NCBI GenBank assembly: GCA_028283625.1
Contig: JAPWKG010000031.1
Location: forward strand, 1-64,000
From: Acidobacteriaceae bacterium
GTDB lineage: Bacteria > Acidobacteriota > Terriglobia > Terriglobales > Acidobacteriaceae
Length of the DNA: 64,000 nucleotides
Reading direction: 5' to 3'
Positions 1 through 9,613 of this stretch are shown piece after piece. The translations under genes and the position numbers were made by a program. Below the pieces are notes generated by a model, which was not told the DNA's origin, ran no database searches, and was given only the letters and a program-made list of their open reading frames with translations. Each line of letters begins with the position of its first letter. The stretch's first letter is position 1.

Positions 1-114
1 GTGTTTCTCGTGCTGACCCTGATGGGCCTCGGCACGATGTGGATGGCGGTATTCGCCGATGTCGGCGCGAGCTTGCTGGTCGTCGGTAATGGCTTGCGTC
101 TGCTGCGCAAATGA
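1..114 (+). CDS. C-terminal end of a heavy-metal P-type ATPase (partial)
   Basis: The frame is open from the first base to TGA at 112-114 and encodes 37 residues. The peptide has the pattern MAVFADVGASLLVVGNGLRL close to its end. This matches the last transmembrane segment of CadA/ZntA-type heavy-metal translocating P1B ATPases, where a conserved Asp and an SLLVxxNxLRL pattern lie near the C-terminus. The catalytic domains lie outside the window, so the metal specificity cannot be read. It ends shortly before the convergent AraC gene. Confidence 0.7.
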   Translation: MFLVLTLMGLGTMWMAVFADVGASLLVVGNGLRLLRK

Positions 115-204
115 ATGAGCGGTAACCGGCGTGGGCGTTTTGTTTTGCGCCCGGCAATCGGTCGCGACGGCTTCAACGCTGGCCAGCGGCCAGCCCACGC
201 GCGG

Positions 205-1233
205 CTAGTGAGCCAACCCCGCCTGACGACCCGCTGCCGCCCTCAACGTCTCCGAAGGCCGCATGCCGAACATCTTGCGGTAATCGGTCGCGAACTGGCT
301 CAGATGCCAGAAGCCCCACGCTGCCGCCACGTCCTGCACCGAGCGCGATTCACGTGCGGCATTCGACAGATCGCGTCGTGCGCCATTCAAACGGATCGCG
401 CGCAGATACGTGGCCGGTGCCATGTTGAGCACATCCTGAAAGCAGTACTGCAAGGTTCGACGGCTCACGTGCAGCTGTTCGCACAACTCAGGCACGTTGA
501 TCGCGCGATCCCGATTGGCCAGCACATAGTCGCGCGCTTCCCACACAATCGACTGACGACGCGGACGCGCAGGCATCGCAAGCTGTTCGGCCGCCGACAA
601 CGCGCCGGCGTCGAACAGCGATGCCAGCACCGAAGCTTGCATGCTGTCACGCGCCGTTGATGTCAGCGAGGCACCACTCGCCGCGCCTCCAGCGAGCAAT
701 TGACGCAGCAGCGCACACAATTGCTCCTTGCGCTGCGCACCGATCGACACGACCTCCGTGTTCGGCAGACGCTCGTCGAGGCTCACGCCCTCGACCTCCG
801 CCGCATAACGACGCAACACTTCGCCCGTCACCACCACGCCGAAAATCTCATAACCCGCCGACGTCAGCAGTTCGAACTCGATCCCTCCCTGACGAAACGC
901 CAGCGCATCAGCAGAAATAGTTTGTGCATCGATTCGTCCCGTACCCAAAGGACAAGTCGGAATGCCGAACCAGTACGCGTCCTTCTGCACTTCACAGGTT
1001 TGCCGCAGCGTGTGGCTCGTCGTTTCGACGAACACCTGCATATGATCGACGCACAACTCGGTCAGGCCGCCGACGAAGCAGCCCGCGGTCAACTGGTCAT
1101 AAGTCTGGTTCCAGCCGTGCAGATTGCGCGCCTGCTCGTCGGCGTCATACGCGACGTGTGTCTGCACGCGGAAGCTCGGCTGCGAGGTCAGCGTGGCAAG
1201 TGTCAGGCGATCGTCTCGGGCATCAATCGTCAT
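205..1233 (-). CDS. AraC-family transcriptional regulator (EutR/FeaR-like)
   Basis: This 342-residue protein has a C-terminal AraC DNA-binding region of about 100 residues with two helix-turn-helix units (visible motifs: LCEQLHVSRRTLQYCFQ and WGFWHLSQFATDYRKMFG). The N-terminal part is of the FeaR/EutR effector-binding type (AraC_binding_2-like). The frame stays open upstream to 1452, but I chose ATG at 1233 because the upstream residues look non-coding and family members start at this point. It is divergent from the aldehyde dehydrogenase at 1558, with the ethanolamine genes nearby. This suggests it controls ethanolamine or acetaldehyde catabolism, which is inference from context. Confidence 0.85.
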   Translation of the reverse strand: MTIDARDDRLTLATLTSQPSFRVQTHVAYDADEQARNLHGWNQTYDQLTAGCFVGGLTELCVDHMQVFVETTSHTLRQTCEVQKDAYWFGIPTCPLGTGRIDAQTISADALAFRQGGIEFELLTSAGYEIFGVVVTGEVLRRYAAEVEGVSLDERLPNTEVVSIGAQRKEQLCALLRQLLAGGAASGASLTSTARDSMQASVLASLFDAGALSAAEQLAMPARPRRQSIVWEARDYVLANRDRAINVPELCEQLHVSRRTLQYCFQDVLNMAPATYLRAIRLNGARRDLSNAARESRSVQDVAAAWGFWHLSQFATDYRKMFGMRPSETLRAAAGRQAGLAH

Positions 1234-1557
1234 ACGAGATGGGCGCAGTAGGAAGATCAAGCCGCTGAAGAAGGCAATTCCCATGCCGAATTCGCTCGCA
1301 GCCTTCGCTGTTTGAAAAGCCACTGCGACCGCCGCCCCCTGCTCAATTGCTGAACACCCTTGCGAGGCCTGCTCAGAAACGCAGCGCTCTATCGCCAGGA
1401 ATTGAGCACGACGATGCGAGCAGGGGCACTGTGGCGCCTTTTCAACGTGCACGGATCACCAGCACGGTGCATTGGCACGCTTCTAGCTCTAGCCCGTCAC
1501 GGTCGAGCGAAATATCTCACCGTATATAGCCCATTCAAACATGTGAGGAGCACACAG
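1234..1557. promoter_or_regulatory. Divergent regulatory region between araC-type gene and aldehyde dehydrogenase
   Basis: This 324-base gap separates two divergent starts and should hold promoters for both. I see a sigma-54-like site (listed separately) and a purine-rich ribosome binding site (GAGGAG at about 1545-1550) before ATG 1558. I identified no clear AraC half-site repeat. Confidence 0.5.
1473..1488 (+). promoter_or_regulatory. Candidate sigma-54 (-24/-12) promoter for the aldehyde dehydrogenase
   Basis: TGGCACGCTTCTAGCT has GG at 1474-1475 and GC at 1486-1487, exactly ten bases apart as RpoN promoters require. The -24 element TGGCAC is perfect and the -12 element TAGCT is one base off TTGCT. 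It lies 70 bases upstream of the ATG. Aldehyde dehydrogenases of the AcoD/ExaC kind are often driven by sigma-54 activators in beta-proteobacteria, but no such activator is in the window. Confidence 0.45.
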
Positions 1558-3078
<1,521 letters not shown>

Positions 3079-3161
3079 ACATCCCGGCGTTTTTTAACGC
3101 TTACGAGTTGGTTCGGGCGGGCCGCATTGTGCGGCTCGCTCTTTTTCAGCGAGGCCATGTG

Positions 3162-3557
3162 ATGACCGATGAAAAGAAAGTCGCACGCGTAATCGCGACG
3201 CCTGCCGCCATCGAGTTGATCGACAAATTACGCGCCGAACATGGGGACGTGATATTCCATCAATCCGGTGGATGCTGCGACGGCAGCGCACCGATGATGT
3301 TTCCGCAGAACGAGTTCATGGTCGGAGGCTCCGATGTGAAACTCGGCTTCATTGCCGGCGTGCCGTTTTATATGAGCGAATCGCAATTCGAATACTGGCA
3401 GCATACGCAGTTGATCATCGACGCGGTGCCGGGCAACGGCGGGATGTTTTCTCTGGAGCGTCCCAGCGGCCTGCGGTTTCTGACGCGCTCCAGGCTTTTC
3501 GAAGACGACGAGAATGCGTGGCTCGAAACGCATCCTGTGGAGAAAGCGGACGCGTGA
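3162..3557 (+). CDS. DUF779 family protein
   Basis: This 131-residue cytosolic protein belongs to DUF779. It shows the HQSGGCCDGSAPMMF motif with paired cysteines near residue 35 and the LERPSGLRF region near the C-terminus. DUF779 genes commonly sit directly downstream of AcoD/ExaC-type aldehyde dehydrogenases, and this one follows 83 bases after such a gene, probably in one transcript. The biochemical role is not established; the conserved cysteines suggest metal or redox chemistry but that is speculation. I chose ATG 3162 over the longer open frame because the homology begins here. It is convergent with eutC, only 11 bases apart. Confidence 0.88.
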   Translation: MTDEKKVARVIATPAAIELIDKLRAEHGDVIFHQSGGCCDGSAPMMFPQNEFMVGGSDVKLGFIAGVPFYMSESQFEYWQHTQLIIDAVPGNGGMFSLERPSGLRFLTRSRLFEDDENAWLETHPVEKADA

Positions 3558-3568
3558 CCGATGGTGTA

Positions 3569-4369
3569 TTACGTCGCGCCCGGATTTGAGTGGTCACTCA
3601 CGACGGGCGTGGCGGGCGTGTCCGCGAGCTGATGTGCGTCGCTGTCGTCTTTCAGACCAACACCGGTGAGCCCCAGACGCCGCCCATTGGTCAGCAGGTA
3701 ATGGAGCTTGTGCGCGGCCAGCGGATAGTCGAGTCCTTCGGGACGCACGTTCGATATGCAATTGCGTTGCGCGTCGCTGCAACCCACTTTTGGCGCGTAG
3801 GTCAGGTAGACGCCGAGGCTATCGGGCGAACTTAACCCCGGCCGCTCGCCGATCAGCATCACCACCATTTTTGCCTTGAGCAATTCGCCGATCTCGTCGC
3901 CGAGCGCGACGCGCGCCTGACGCGCAACCACCACGGGTCCGATCTTCCAATCCTTCAATTGCGGGCATAAGGTCTGCAGCAGCGGAATGGCTTGCTTCGA
4001 TGCAGCGAACGCGGAAAGACCATCGGCGATGACGAACACAACGTCGCTTGATTCAGCCTCAAGCTCCAGGAGTGCCGCGCGACTCTGTTCCGATAAACGC
4101 CTGCCCAGATCGGGGCGCCTGAGGTAATGCTCTCGATCGGGCGCGGCGCTATGCGCGTCCAGCGACGTGAAGCCTTGCGCACGTAGCTGCTCATGCAGCG
4201 CTTCGGTATCGAGCGGATGATGCACGGCGTCACGTGCCTGCGCATGCGACAGGTTGAACGCCAGCAACGGCGCAGTCGGCAAACTGCTGCCCGCGCGGCC
4301 CAATGCGATGCGTGCATTGGTGAACTGCCGCAATGCATTCCATGGATTCTTTTCGAGGAAGTCGCTCAT
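3569..4369 (-). CDS. eutC: Ethanolamine ammonia-lyase small subunit
   Basis: EutC (266 residues) forms the adenosylcobalamin-dependent ethanolamine ammonia-lyase with EutB, converting ethanolamine to acetaldehyde and ammonia. Recognisable features are TNARIALGRAGSSLPT near the N-terminus, the SDVVFVIADGLSA segment, the GERPGLSSPDSLGVYLTYAP signature and the C-terminal RPEGLDYPLAAHKL stretch. The start at 4369 overlaps the eutB stop by four bases (ATGA), which points to translational coupling. The frame is open upstream to 4840, but that part is an antisense-type shadow of eutB. No microcompartment genes are present, so this is the short, permease-linked ethanolamine pathway. Confidence 0.95.
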   Translation of the reverse strand: MSDFLEKNPWNALRQFTNARIALGRAGSSLPTAPLLAFNLSHAQARDAVHHPLDTEALHEQLRAQGFTSLDAHSAAPDREHYLRRPDLGRRLSEQSRAALLELEAESSDVVFVIADGLSAFAASKQAIPLLQTLCPQLKDWKIGPVVVARQARVALGDEIGELLKAKMVVMLIGERPGLSSPDSLGVYLTYAPKVGCSDAQRNCISNVRPEGLDYPLAAHKLHYLLTNGRRLGLTGVGLKDDSDAHQLADTPATPVVSDHSNPGAT

Positions 4370-5760
4370 GCAATCCCCATCCAGTCGCTTGCGCCTTCGA
4401 GCAGCGGCTGTTGCGGCGATGCGCTCAGCAACGCGCCGCGCGCGTCGGTGATCTGCATCGACTCGAGCCATTCTTCGAATTCCGGCGCCCGGCGCAAGCC
4501 GAGGACATCGCGCACATAAAGCGCGTCGTGGAAGGACGTGCTTTGATAATTGAGCATCACGTCGTCGGCGCCCGGAATGCCCATGATGAAATTGATGCCG
4601 GCTACGCCGAGCAGCGTGAGCAGGTTGTCCATGTCGTCCTGATCCGCTTCCGCGTGGTTGGTGTAGCAGATATCGCAACCCATCGGCACGCCGAGCAGCT
4701 TGCCGCAGAAGTGATCTTCGAGGCCCGCGCGCGTGATCTGTTTGCCGTCGTACAGGTACTCGGGTCCGATGAAGCCGACCACCGTGTTGACCAGGAACGG
4801 ATTGAACTTGCGCGCGACCGCATATGCGCGCACTTCGCATGTCTGTTGATCGACGCCGAAATGCGCGTCCGCCGATAACGCGCTGCCCTGCCCCGTTTCG
4901 AAGTACATCAGGTTATTACCCACGGTGCCGCGTTTCAGCGATAAACCCGCTTCATACGCCTCCTGCAACAACGCGAGCGAAATGCCGAAGCCCGCGTTCG
5001 CTTTCTCCGTTCCCGCGATCGATTGAAATACCAGATCGACCGGTGCGCCTTTTTCGATGGCGGCAATCGTGTTGGTAACGTGGGTGAGCACGCACGATTG
5101 GGTCGGCACCTGGTAGCGCTGACGAAAATCGTCGATCATCACCAGCAGCTTTGTAATCGCGGCGAGATTGTCGCTCGCCGGGTTGATGCCGATCATCGCA
5201 TCGCCGCAACCGTACATCAGCCCGTCGAGCATCGATGCGGCAATGCCCTTGACGTCGTCGGTCGGATGATTCGGTTGCAGACGCACCGACATGCGCCCGG
5301 GCAAACCCACCGTGTTGCGAAAGCGCGTAATCACCGGACGTTTACGCGCTGCCGCGATCAGATCCTGATTGCGCATCAACTTCGACACCGCCGCGACCAT
5401 CTCCGGCGTGAGGCCGGCGGCGATACGCGTGAGCGCGTCGGCATCGGTCGTGCTGCTGAGCAGCCAGTTACGGAAATCGCCAACCGTGAGATGCGCGATC
5501 TCGGCGAACGCCTGCGGCGAGTGATCGTCGATGACGAGTCGCGTGACCTCGTCGCTCTCGTACGGGATCAGCGCTTCGTTGAGGAACGTGCGCAACGGCA
5601 CCTGCGCCAGCGACATTTTTGCAGCGACCCGCTCTTCTTCGCTGGCCGCCGCGACGCCCGCGAGCTGGTCGCCGGAACGTTGCGGACTGGCCTTAGCCAT
5701 CAGCGTTTTCAGATCGGCAAACCGATACGTTCGACTGCCGATCGACTCGGTGTAGCTCAT
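4366..5760 (-). CDS. eutB: Ethanolamine ammonia-lyase large (catalytic) subunit
   Basis: The protein has 464 residues, close to the usual 453-467 of EutB. The TIM-barrel subunit is recognisable from NTVGLPGRMSVRLQPNHPTD, GLMYGCGDAMIGINPASDN, TGQGSALSADAHFGVDQQT, the VGFIGPEYLYDGKQI segment, and the C-terminal MGCDICYTNHAEADQDDMD and INFIMGIPGADDVMLNYQ stretches. It binds substrate and, with EutC, adenosylcobalamin. It lies between the permease upstream (48 bases away) and eutC downstream (4-base overlap), giving the operon order permease-eutB-eutC. No truncation or missing motif is seen. Confidence 0.97.
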   Translation of the reverse strand: MSYTESIGSRTYRFADLKTLMAKASPQRSGDQLAGVAAASEEERVAAKMSLAQVPLRTFLNEALIPYESDEVTRLVIDDHSPQAFAEIAHLTVGDFRNWLLSSTTDADALTRIAAGLTPEMVAAVSKLMRNQDLIAAARKRPVITRFRNTVGLPGRMSVRLQPNHPTDDVKGIAASMLDGLMYGCGDAMIGINPASDNLAAITKLLVMIDDFRQRYQVPTQSCVLTHVTNTIAAIEKGAPVDLVFQSIAGTEKANAGFGISLALLQEAYEAGLSLKRGTVGNNLMYFETGQGSALSADAHFGVDQQTCEVRAYAVARKFNPFLVNTVVGFIGPEYLYDGKQITRAGLEDHFCGKLLGVPMGCDICYTNHAEADQDDMDNLLTLLGVAGINFIMGIPGADDVMLNYQSTSFHDALYVRDVLGLRRAPEFEEWLESMQITDARGALLSASPQQPLLEGASDWMGIA

Positions 5761-5808
5761 GATTACGACTCCATCGCCGTTGCTCGCGCAGCGGCTCGAT
5801 TCGCCACG

Positions 5809-7212
5809 TCACTCTTCAAGCAAAGCGTCCGACGGCGCTGCTTCGCGTTGATGGCGCGTCGCCAGGAAATACCCATAACCTAGCGCGAGAAAGATTGCGA
5901 ACACAATCGCCACCAGAAAATTGAAGTAAACCATCGTCGCCAGACAGATCACCGCGGCCACCAGCGCGAACGCCGGAAAGAACGGAAACAGCGGCGCGCG
6001 GAACGGACGCTCCATGTTCGGCGCGGTACGGCGCAGCTTGAACAGCGACAACATGCTGATGATATACATCACGATAGCGCCAAACACCGACATCGTCACG
6101 ATGTTCGCCGTCAGCGTCTGGCCGCCGAACTGGATCAGCTCGTCGCTGTAGATCGCCGCGATGCCGACCACGCCGCCCGCGAGAATCGCACGATGCGGCG
6201 TCTTGAAGCGCGGATGCACCTTCGAAAGCCACTCCGGCAAATAGCCCGCGCGAGCCAGCGCGAAGATTTGCCGCGAATAGCCAAGGATGATGCCGTGAAA
6301 CGACGCGACGAGTCCGAAGAGGCCGAGCCACACGAGCATATGCATCCACCCGCTATGTTCGCCGACGATGAATTTCATCGCTTGCGGCAGCGGGTCGTTG
6401 ATGTTCGACAGCTTGGTCCAGTCGCCCGCCGCGCCCGCAAACACCATCACGCCGATGGCGAGCACGACCAGCGTCAGAATGCCGGTGACGTAGGCGATCG
6501 GAATCGAGCGCTTCGGATTTTTGGCTTCTTCAGCGGCCATCGCGACACCTTCGATCGCGAGGAAAAACCAGATCGCGAACGGAATCGCCGCGAACATGCC
6601 GTGAAACGAGCCCATGCTGAAGGTGTTCGCGCCCGACCAGCCACCCGCTGTGAAGTTCGACCAGCGAAAGCCTGGCGACACGACGCCCATGAATACGAGC
6701 AGTTCGAAGATCGCGAGCAAGGTCACGCATAGTTCGAAGGCGGCCGCGATCTGCACGCCGACGATGTTCAACGCCATGAAGACGAGATACGCGCCCATTG
6801 CCGCGTGTTTCGGTTCGAGCCCGGGGAATTGCACGTGCAGATAGGCGCCGATGGCGAGCGCGATCGCGGGTGGCGCAAAGACGAATTCGACGAGCGTTGC
6901 GGCGCCCGCGAGATAACCGCCGGTCGGACCGAACGCCTGGCGCGCGTAGGCGAACGGGCCGCCCGCGTGTGGAATCGACGTGGTGAGTTCGGTGAAACTG
7001 AAGATGAAGGTCGTATACATCGCGGCAATAAAAATCGCCGTGATGACGAAGCCGAGTGTGCCCGCGCTTGCCCAGCCATAACTCCAGCCGAAATATTCAC
7101 CGGAAATCACGAGGCCGACCGCGATGCCCCATAGCTGCCATGTGCCCAGCGTCTGCTTGAGCTCGTGATGCATGATTTTGCCGAGGGGCTGACTGCTGGA
7201 CTCTGATTTCAT
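5809..7212 (-). CDS. eat: Ethanolamine permease (APC superfamily)
   Basis: This 467-residue polytopic membrane protein has about 12 hydrophobic segments and belongs to the amino acid-polyamine-organocation family. The GIAVGLVISGEYFGWSYGW start and FAIEGVAMAAEEAKNPKRSIP-type consensus (seen as LAIEGVAMAAEEAKNPKRS) are characteristic of the ethanolamine permease subgroup. It should import ethanolamine across the inner membrane. It is the first gene of the permease-eutB-eutC operon. The ATG at 7212 is preceded by a GGGAGC sequence. Ethanolamine rather than amino-acid specificity is supported by both the sequence pattern and linkage to eutBC. Confidence 0.93.
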   Translation of the reverse strand: MKSESSSQPLGKIMHHELKQTLGTWQLWGIAVGLVISGEYFGWSYGWASAGTLGFVITAIFIAAMYTTFIFSFTELTTSIPHAGGPFAYARQAFGPTGGYLAGAATLVEFVFAPPAIALAIGAYLHVQFPGLEPKHAAMGAYLVFMALNIVGVQIAAAFELCVTLLAIFELLVFMGVVSPGFRWSNFTAGGWSGANTFSMGSFHGMFAAIPFAIWFFLAIEGVAMAAEEAKNPKRSIPIAYVTGILTLVVLAIGVMVFAGAAGDWTKLSNINDPLPQAMKFIVGEHSGWMHMLVWLGLFGLVASFHGIILGYSRQIFALARAGYLPEWLSKVHPRFKTPHRAILAGGVVGIAAIYSDELIQFGGQTLTANIVTMSVFGAIVMYIISMLSLFKLRRTAPNMERPFRAPLFPFFPAFALVAAVICLATMVYFNFLVAIVFAIFLALGYGYFLATRHQREAAPSDALLEE

Positions 7213-7494
7213 CGGATGCTCCCGGGGTTGGCGTTGGTGCGTAGCGTCGGTTCATTACGTTTACGCGTGAGCCGACAGGCTTCAGCCGATGGTAGGGAGC
7301 CATTATTCGAGGGTGTTATCGAAATTCGGCAAAGTTTTGGGCGAACGGAGGTTTGTTAACTTCGAACTGCCATCGCGTTTACGTCGATTCGTTCCGTAGA
7401 CGTTAACTCCGCAGGATTTGGTAAACGGGGACGTGGTACTTTTGGTTTCGCTTGATTCGCATCCATTCACAGGCTCCTTTTTATCCGCTCTTTC
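7213..7494. promoter_or_regulatory. Divergent promoter region between eat and AraC/GyrI regulator
   Basis: This 282-base gap lies between divergent genes. It holds two GTTTACG heptamers (near 7258 and 7376) and two GTTAAC hexamers (near 7355 and 7399). The same words recur in the non-coding stretch after the regulator gene. They could be operator sites for the adjacent regulator; no binding site is proven. Confidence 0.35.
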
Positions 7495-8361
7495 ATGAAC
7501 GATTCCAGTAGTCGTGCCCGGTATGAAACGCGGCTGGCACGCGTGCTTGACCATATTTACGATCATCTCGATGAGCCGCTCGATATCGAGAATCTGGCGG
7601 AAATTGCCTGTTTGTCGCCTTATCACTGGCATCGAATTTATCAGGCGATGTATGGCGAGACGGTCGCTACGACTGTGCGGCGGTTGAGGTTGCATCACGC
7701 GGCCGGTTATCTGGCGAACAGTTCGATGTCGATTGGGGAGATCGCCGAGCGCTCGGGTTACAGCAGTTTGCAGTCTTTTTCCCGTACTTTTCGCGCGGTG
7801 TTCGGCGTGCCGCCGGCGCAGTATCGCAAGCGAGGTACGCATAGCCGGTTTCGTCCGGCACTCTCAGGAGACGATCAAATGACGACGCGTGAAGTGGTGA
7901 TTCGTTCTGTCGAGCCGTTTACGCTTTTATCGGTCGATCACGTTGGGCCGTATATGCAGATCGGCAAGGCGTTTGATGCTTTGTTCGGCTGGCTTGGCCG
8001 ACATCATTTGCTGGAAGCGGAAATGCGGATGATCGGGATTTATTTCGATGATCCCGGTGTGGTTGATGAAAATGCGTTGAGGTCGAAGGCTGGGGTTTTG
8101 TTGCCGCAGCGGGTGTTGGCGGCCGTGACGGTGAGTTCGCCGGTTTCGGTGGTTGCAGTGAGAGGCGGGGAATATGCAGTGTTGCGGCATAAAGGTCCGT
8201 ATAGCGATATGCGAGCGGCTTATGAGTGGTTGTACGGGACGTGGCTTGTGCAGTCCGGTCGTGAAGCGGCGGATGCCCCAGTGTTTGAGGAGTATTTGAA
8301 TAGCCCAAAGGACACGGCGCCTGCGGAGTTGTTAACGGAGATCTGTTTACCGTTGGCATGA
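7495..8361 (+). CDS. AraC-family regulator with GyrI-like effector domain
   Basis: The 288-residue protein has an N-terminal AraC DNA-binding domain, about residues 8-108, with two helix-turn-helix units (LAEIACLSPYHWHRIYQAMYG and IAERSGYSSLQSFSRTFRAVFG), then a linker. A C-terminal GyrI/SbmC-like small-molecule-binding domain starts near residue 125 (REVVIRSVEPFTLLSVDHVGPY) and ends in a typical EEYLNSPKDTAPAELLTEI motif. The architecture matches Rob/BmrR-like multidrug or stress sensors. It is divergent from the ethanolamine permease, but no sequence evidence links it to ethanolamine. No strong Shine-Dalgarno site is visible before ATG 7495. Confidence 0.9.
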   Translation: MNDSSSRARYETRLARVLDHIYDHLDEPLDIENLAEIACLSPYHWHRIYQAMYGETVATTVRRLRLHHAAGYLANSSMSIGEIAERSGYSSLQSFSRTFRAVFGVPPAQYRKRGTHSRFRPALSGDDQMTTREVVIRSVEPFTLLSVDHVGPYMQIGKAFDALFGWLGRHHLLEAEMRMIGIYFDDPGVVDENALRSKAGVLLPQRVLAAVTVSSPVSVVAVRGGEYAVLRHKGPYSDMRAAYEWLYGTWLVQSGREAADAPVFEEYLNSPKDTAPAELLTEICLPLA

Positions 8362-9091
8362 CGGTTGGGTATACGCGGGTTGATGTTTACCGGGGGGGGT
8401 TTACGTCGTTGGCCGGATTGCTCCTTGCTCGCTTGTGCAGCGGGCTCTCTGGTTGCTTCTCTGGTTTTTATATTCTTTGTATACGTATACGTAGTAATAG
8501 TTAACAAGCACCGCGTCTGGCTGTGGATAACTTGGAACTTCGTTTACGTATCAACGAGCTGCGTAAACCATAAGCCTGCAGAGTTAACGCGGATAGCAAC
8601 ACGGAGCCAGGGACAACTTTTTGATGACCCGGTTAACCAACGTTGTTATCAAGGTTTCGCCCACAAGCTGCCAGGGGGCTTGTACAAAAGTTATCCAGAG
8701 GGGGGTGTGGATAAGTTTGGGGCCGGGAAGTCGAAGGCCGGTGTGTTTTCGGCGTGGCTGTGCCGTGGTCGATCTCAAATCGGGCTGTGCATGTTGATTG
8801 CATTCCAGGCTTCCGACGGAGCTTGATGCCGGTAATAACCAAGCCTAGAAGAAAAGCGAATGCCAGGCGCGTAATGAACCGAAAAGCGGACCTCAAATCA
8901 AAGATGAACGGAATTACATTCCGGATTCACTCAGCTCTGAATAGAAATTATGCAATTAGTACCGGCTCGAGATTTTGACTACCGGCATTGGTCAGGCTCA
9001 TTTAATGCGAAATAGATGTAAAGCGGATTGTCGACCGCAATGCGTCATATCGAACCTATAATTACGCAGCCTTCGACACGGAGTTGATTGC
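8362..9091. other. 730-base non-coding stretch with DnaA-box-like sites
   Basis: No convincing gene is present. Perfect DnaA-box words (TGTGGATAA) occur at 8522-8530 and 8706-8714, and a one-mismatch copy (TTATCCAGA) at 8691-8699. Also present are GTTAAC palindromes at 8500, 8583 and 8632, a 12-base palindrome GTATACGTATAC at 8479-8490, and inverted GTTTACG/CGTAAAC arms at 8542-8548 and 8562-8568. This density suggests a replication origin or its control region in the beta-proteobacterial donor, but no replication gene is adjacent. The last 200 bases are richer in A+T and carry nothing I recognise. Confidence 0.4.
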
Positions 9092-9600
9092 ATGCGTTTG
9101 TTTACTCCGAAATGCCCCGTCACTGGGCTAGCTAAGGTGTCTCGTTCATATCGTGTTCCAACTCATCCGGTAGACGAACCTTGGCAAATGGCGAAAGACT
9201 ACTGCCAGTGGCTAGGGACAGAGAGCAATCTCCTATTGACCTGCCTACCGAAGCGCAGTGGGAATATGCTGCCCGATCCGGTGGCAACAATGTTGCATTC
9301 GCCACAGAAAACGGCAAGTACGACCCCGACCGCAATTTTCCGAGCTCAGACAGGATAGCCGACAAGCTCGCTCCGGACGTTGGAATCGTTCGGATGTATC
9401 TTTATCCCGTTGGCAAATATCCAGCCAATCCACCGGGGTTGTTCGATATGAGATTTGATGGACGTGACTGGGTCAATGACTGGTTTGGCGCCGACTACTA
9501 TGCAAAGTCCGCGGTAAAAAATTGCCTGGGTAGATGGGCTCTTCGCCTCGATTGGCCTGGAGCACGGCCGCCGCTCGACTCGTTCAGGAACCTGGGCGGA
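9092..9600 (+). pseudogene. Degenerate formylglycine-generating (FGE/SUMF1)-like fragment
   Basis: Two frames together read as the middle and later part of an FGE-sulfatase family protein. The first frame, from 9092, gives HPVDEPWQMAKDYCQWLGTES. A second frame from about 9227 then gives IDLPTEAQWEYAARSGG, a hallmark SUMF1-domain motif, and WVNDWFGADYYAKSAVKN. The switch between frames lies near 9220-9230. The N-terminal part of the domain is absent and the 3' end fades into the junction with acidobacterial sequence after about 9,525. It is therefore a frameshifted, doubly truncated remnant. FGE homologues oxidise a Cys or Ser in sulfatases or act as other iron/copper oxidases. Confidence 0.7.
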
Positions 9601-9613
9601 CGGCTTTCGCGTA

